This document shows, piece by piece, positions 6,988 to 10,000 of a stretch of DNA of 10,000 nucleotides. Position 1 is the stretch's first letter, and the number at the start of each line of letters is the position of its first letter. Source of the DNA: Kiritimatiellota bacterium (lineage in GTDB: Bacteria > Verrucomicrobiota > Kiritimatiellia > JAAZAB01). Under the pieces are notes generated by a model. That model made no database searches. It was not told where the DNA came from and was given only the letters and a program-made list of their open reading frames with translations. The position numbers and the translations under genes are program-made. The stretch lies in contig VSJD01000236.1 in the NCBI GenBank assembly GCA_008636095.1, forward strand, positions 1-10,000, given 5' to 3'.

Positions 6988-7149
6988 TTACCCGAGACAG
7001 CATTTAACCGCAACTAAATCTTTCTTATTGCCTGTAATCGTCAATAGCAGTGCGAATTTCGTTTGAAATTCACCCTGCGCCGCTATGCCGCCCATTCCCG
7101 CATTCAAAGAGCATTGCTCTCGCCACTCGGCTTCGTCTGTCTTCTCCAC
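6988..7149 (-). CDS. Candidate small ORF (53 codons), unknown
   Basis: The 248-bp spacer between the giant protein and the HEAT-like gene holds an open frame from a GTG at 7149 to a TAA at 6988. The frame is open from the stop at 7162-7164 onward. The predicted peptide contains GMGGIAAQGEFQTKFALL and TITGNKKDLVAVKCCLG. Its composition is protein-like: mixed charged and hydrophobic residues, with a hydrophobic run ALLLTI at 33-38. No good Shine-Dalgarno precedes the GTG, nor the internal ATG (residue 20). It could be a real small protein, a remnant, or a recurrent intergenic element that happens to be open. I do not recognise a family. Confidence 0.25.
   Translation of the reverse strand: MEKTDEAEWREQCSLNAGMGGIAAQGEFQTKFALLLTITGNKKDLVAVKCCLG
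7054..7071 (-). repeat. Perfect 7-bp inverted repeat in the spacer
   Basis: GAATTTC (7054-7060) and GAAATTC (7065-7071) are exact inverted copies around a 4-base loop. There is no T-tract after it on either strand. It lies inside the candidate small ORF, about 125 bases before the HEAT-like start, so it might be an operator or an mRNA leader hairpin. Confidence 0.35.
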
Positions 7150-7177
7150 ACCAAAAATCGGTTAAGTGTAAGGACGA

Positions 7178-10000
7178 TCATTGCTCTCCAATAAAATAAT
7201 TTCCCTGGAATAATTTCAAGTAATGGCAAACGGCAGACCCGATGGAACTCTGGTTGAAATAAAAAAGGCCTGCCTGTCCCAACGGGTCAAAAAAGGCAGG
7301 GGAAAGAATCGCGATCCGGCTTCCATCGGGAAACGTGGTGCCGGCGGCGGCAATGTCGCTGCGTATAGTGGCCTCGGCGACAACCGGGCTCTGGATGATC
7401 ACCTCCGCCATCATGTAGCTTCCATAAATTCCTTCGGACGACAGTTTTTCGCGCCACATCCGGCCCTGAGCGCCGCCCCAGAAACGCAGTCCCTTTACCA
7501 TCACCTGTCCCAGCACCGGCCCAGCGCTGCCGGCCCGCGCCACGCCGGCGTATTCTTCCGGCAAGGGCGAAGCCATGGTAAATCCCTTCAATTCCCAACG
7601 GTTCGTCACCTGCAGACGACCGGACACCTGCAAACGGCTGTCCCATTGCCAGACCGCGTCATCGTCATACACCGGCGCCAACCAGTCCCTGGACCGGCCT
7701 GCCCATACCACGATCGTTTGATTTGTAAGGGCCGGCAGGACCTTGACGGTCAGGGCATAGTGCCCCAACCCGGAGAAGCTCTCCACCTGATACACGCCAG
7801 CGGTGGAGAACGCCTGGATCAGAGATTCTCCCGGGAGCACCTCGCCGAGCACGACGCCGTTCACGGTTATTTGCGCCGAGTTAGTCTGGCCGTCATTGAC
7901 GGTCAGCTTCAATTTATCGCCTGTCCGCAGGATGCAGTTTGAAGGCGCTTCCGCCATATTTAGCGGCGCCCAGAGCAGTTGGCGGGGTTCCTGGACCACG
8001 CCGTTCTCAAACGAAAAATCCAAACCATAATTTGTTCCCGACTCGGGCAAATCAACGTTCAGATACCACCGCCAGTCCGACCCGCGCATCACGGCGTTCG
8101 TGCTTCCGGTAACGCTCATCAGTCCCAGGTAACGGCTCACGCCTTCAACGCACACCGGCGAGACCACGCTCGTTTCCGGCGCCACGTCCACCCCGTTGCG
8201 CGATTTCACTATTCCCTCGGCCCAGTCCGTCAGCCCGTCGCTGTTAGTATCCGGCCCCGCATACCTTCCGATGTCCAACCGTTCTATCCGCAATACCGTG
8301 TTAATATCCGCATTGTCGAAAAGCACGGTCATCCGATGCTCGCCCGCCGGCAGCCAGGGGGTCCACACGCTTACCGTCCCGGTCGCGGCGCCGACTACGC
8401 TCACGGTCTGGCGCCGCACGTATTCGCCGTCCACCGTAAACCTCAGATCGAAATTTTTCCGCAGGCCGAATACGGGGTTCTGTTCCCGCACCACGAAAAT
8501 GCCCCGGTAAATATCCGCTATCGGCGCGTCAAAGGTGTATTCCACGCTGCCGCGCCGGCTTGAACACCATAATCCGTCGCCATCTTCCACCCACCCGCCC
8601 GTGCAGGCCGAATTTGTCCGTCCGGGGATTGACGGCACCGGCGTCATCTGCGACTCCTGCACAACCATGTTCGTATCGCTTTCATCCGCGCGCGCCACCA
8701 GGCCGGTAACAACGCCGTTGGTTGTTCCATCCGGCACAGTGTCCGAGGTTCCGTTGGCGAGTTCATTTTCCTCGTCAATTCCGTCCCCATCGCGGTCCAC
8801 GTACAAAAGCGTGGTATTCACATATGCCGGACTACTGCCTGATGAGAGCAAGCGGATCCAGCACGCGGAGGGATAAGCCGACAGCGGCACTATTGCTTTC
8901 CGCCAGGGCGAAACCATGCTCTCCGCCGCCAGATTTCCACACACGTTCGACGCCAGGCACGCTCCATCCGCGTTCAGCAGGTCTGCCCGCAATGCACAGC
9001 CATACACGCTCGCGACCTTGATCCACGCATCGTTCGTCAAGATGCCCCGATCCACTCCGATCAGCAGGGCACTCTGGTTTGTCGGATTCCACGCCTGCCC
9101 ATACCAGCAGGACAACACGCCGTTATACACTGCGAGCTGACCGTTAGTCTGCATACCGCCGCGGAACCAGGCGGGTCCGGGATACGAGTAGAGGCCATTC
9201 TTCCACAACTGCGGCCGGCCCCAATACATGGCCGCGCGGCTCAGCGGCGCCGGGTCCGCTCCATCCGATATGCCGTCGCCATCCGTGTCCCAGTTGCCGG
9301 GGTCGGTCCCGTGTTGACATTCCTGGAGATTGGTCAGACCGTCATGGTCCAGGTCATCGCCGACGCCGTAAACCAGGCTCGCAAACCATTTCATCTCCCA
9401 CCAGTCCGGAAGGCCGTCTTCGTCCGTATCAGGGTCTGAAAGCGTAATATCCGCGTTTGTCACGTCCACGTTCAGATACACGGGATTGGCCGCGGAACCG
9501 CCCTGCGCCTCCCAGAAATCATTGAACCCGTTCCCATTGGAATCACGCCATGCCCTGATCCAATACGTCTTTGTAGCCGGAACGTTGGTAAATGCGAAGG
9601 CGTCCGGTTGACTCAATGACTGAGTTTTCACGACGCTACCACCAACGCCGTTTGTGGTCAGTGCCAGGTAGATGGGCCCGGGTTGCGGACCGGCGTAACT
9701 CAACACACCTGAAATCGAGCAGTGCGGGAATGACGATGCCGAGGTCGGGTCCGTTCCCCATTGCACTTCAATCCCGTCGGTAATGCCGTCCCCATCCGTG
9801 TCCGCATTGTGCGGGTCGGTCCCGTGTTGATATTCCTGGAGATTGGTCAGACCGTCGTTGTCCGGATCCAGGTTCGCGTCATTCACCAATGGGTTCAGGT
9901 TATGCGCCACTTCCCAGCCATCCGGCATGCCGTCGCCGTCCGTGTCCGCATTATGCGGATCGGTCCCGTGCTGATATTCTGCCAAGTTGGATAATCCATC
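7178..10000 (-). CDS. 3' part of giant exported protein with calcium-binding TSP3-like repeats
   Basis: The frame is open across the right edge, reading DGLSNL before the first TTG at 9985, so the start lies outside the window and the TTG is not a start. Positions below count from 9985. Asp-rich loops of thrombospondin type 3 style (DxDxDG) occur at about 14-23, 40-50, 62-71, 184-197, 211-221, 233-242, 397-408 and 579-590; such loops normally bind calcium outside the cell. Each is commonly followed by DGW or [11 protein letters not shown] linkers. Residues 87-182 form a beta-sandwich-like domain ([20 protein letters not shown]). Residues 250 to 935 lack any enzymatic motif I recognise; segments around 480-570 and 690-750 look like beta-rich binding domains. 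There is no LPXTG, PEP-CTERM or other sorting tail at the C-terminus. This is a probable surface or extracellular structural/adhesive protein of unknown ligand. It is upstream of the HEAT/RHS/TPR genes on the same strand. Confidence 0.85.
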   Translation of the reverse strand, partial: DGLSNLAEYQHGTDPHNADTDGDGMPDGWEVAHNLNPLVNDANLDPDNDGLTNLQEYQHGTDPHNADTDGDGITDGIEVQWGTDPTSASSFPHCSISGVLSYAGPQPGPIYLALTTNGVGGSVVKTQSLSQPDAFAFTNVPATKTYWIRAWRDSNGNGFNDFWEAQGGSAANPVYLNVDVTNADITLSDPDTDEDGLPDWWEMKWFASLVYGVGDDLDHDGLTNLQECQHGTDPGNWDTDGDGISDGADPAPLSRAAMYWGRPQLWKNGLYSYPGPAWFRGGMQTNGQLAVYNGVLSCWYGQAWNPTNQSALLIGVDRGILTNDAWIKVASVYGCALRADLLNADGACLASNVCGNLAAESMVSPWRKAIVPLSAYPSACWIRLLSSGSSPAYVNTTLLYVDRDGDGIDEENELANGTSDTVPDGTTNGVVTGLVARADESDTNMVVQESQMTPVPSIPGRTNSACTGGWVEDGDGLWCSSRRGSVEYTFDAPIADIYRGIFVVREQNPVFGLRKNFDLRFTVDGEYVRRQTVSVVGAATGTVSVWTPWLPAGEHRMTVLFDNADINTVLRIERLDIGRYAGPDTNSDGLTDWAEGIVKSRNGVDVAPETSVVSPVCVEGVSRYLGLMSVTGSTNAVMRGSDWRWYLNVDLPESGTNYGLDFSFENGVVQEPRQLLWAPLNMAEAPSNCILRTGDKLKLTVNDGQTNSAQITVNGVVLGEVLPGESLIQAFSTAGVYQVESFSGLGHYALTVKVLPALTNQTIVVWAGRSRDWLAPVYDDDAVWQWDSRLQVSGRLQVTNRWELKGFTMASPLPEEYAGVARAGSAGPVLGQVMVKGLRFWGGAQGRMWREKLSSEGIYGSYMMAEVIIQSPVVAEATIRSDIAAAGTTFPDGSRIAILSPAFFDPLGQAGLFYFNQSSIGSAVCHYLKLFQGNYFIGEQ
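9300..9350 (-). repeat. 51-bp copy of the TSP3-linker DNA repeat
   Basis: Bases 9300-9350 match 9813-9863 at 48 of 51 positions by direct comparison. Both encode [12 protein letters not shown](Y/C)QHGTDP-type linkers. The copy here has TGT (Cys) in place of TAT (Tyr), giving ECQHGTDP. Confidence 0.7.
9773..9979 (-). repeat. Tandem 48-codon repeat in the TSP3-like region
   Basis: [17 protein letters not shown] recurs exactly 48 codons (144 bp) apart: one full unit at 9836-9979 and the start of the next at 9773-9835. The preceding codons at the window edge (DGLSNL) suggest that the array continues to the right. The DNA copies are highly similar, as expected of duplicated calcium-loop modules. 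Confidence 0.75.

Noticed and set aside
7016..7044. TTGACG -35-like box on the minus strand upstream of the HEAT-like gene
   Set aside because: The -35 is good (7039-7044), but the hexamers at 15-17 base spacing (AAAGAT, AGATTT) match the -10 consensus poorly; not enough to call a promoter.
7979..8563. 194-codon plus-strand frame
   Set aside because: Antisense to the giant TSP3-like gene with low-complexity His/Pro/Arg composition; no support.
9983..9985. TTG as the start of the giant protein
   Set aside because: The frame remains open to the window edge and the codons before it (DGLSNL) continue the same calcium-loop repeat, so this is an internal Leu.
9773..10000. CRISPR-like direct repeats
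   Set aside because: The repeats are in frame, 144 bp apart, and encode DxDxDG protein modules; there are no spacer/repeat alternation and no cas genes.

Overview
The window comes from the chromosome of a Gram-negative-type bacterium, most plausibly a member of the PVC superphylum (Kiritimatiellota, Lentisphaerota, Verrucomicrobiota or Planctomycetota). I infer this from protein style. There is a DDE integrase of a kind I associate with Planctomycetes and relatives, a TPR protein carrying the AWLLATCPD signature common in that group, and very large exported proteins with Asp/Gly calcium-type repeats and YD repeats. No rRNA or tRNA gene is visible to fix the taxonomy.

Layout. Positions 1-1080 (+) carry a DDE (rve-type) transposase/integrase whose reading frame is open from the left edge but is cut by an in-frame TAG at 112-114, where relatives appear to have a conserved Trp. 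The catalytic half (142-1080) is intact. Its 3' end is covered by a long hairpin, and two more hairpins follow before the convergent gene block. From 1315 to the right edge every gene is on the minus strand. In transcription order these are the 3' part of a giant exported protein with thrombospondin-type-3-like repeats (7178 to beyond the window), a 248-bp spacer holding a 53-codon unannotated open frame, an exported HEAT-like protein (6929-5967), an exported 1300-residue RHS/YD-repeat protein (5963-2061), and an exported, possibly lipid-anchored TPR protein (2004-1315).

How the genes may work together. The HEAT-like and RHS genes are 3 bp apart and the RHS ribosome binding site lies inside the HEAT-like gene, so they are very probably co-translated. 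The TPR gene follows 57 bp later and probably belongs to the same transcript. All four products carry, or are expected to carry, export signals and are built from repeats used for binding and scaffolding, which points to an envelope or surface function. The RHS protein keeps the RHS core with an Arg/Asp/Asp arrangement matching the autoprocessing site of Tc-toxin C proteins. Its tip after DPFGL is a short hydrophobic segment plus a Gly/Ser-rich tail, not a toxin domain I recognise. Whether this is a polymorphic-toxin locus (with the TPR protein in the immunity position) or a surface-structure locus cannot be settled from sequence alone.
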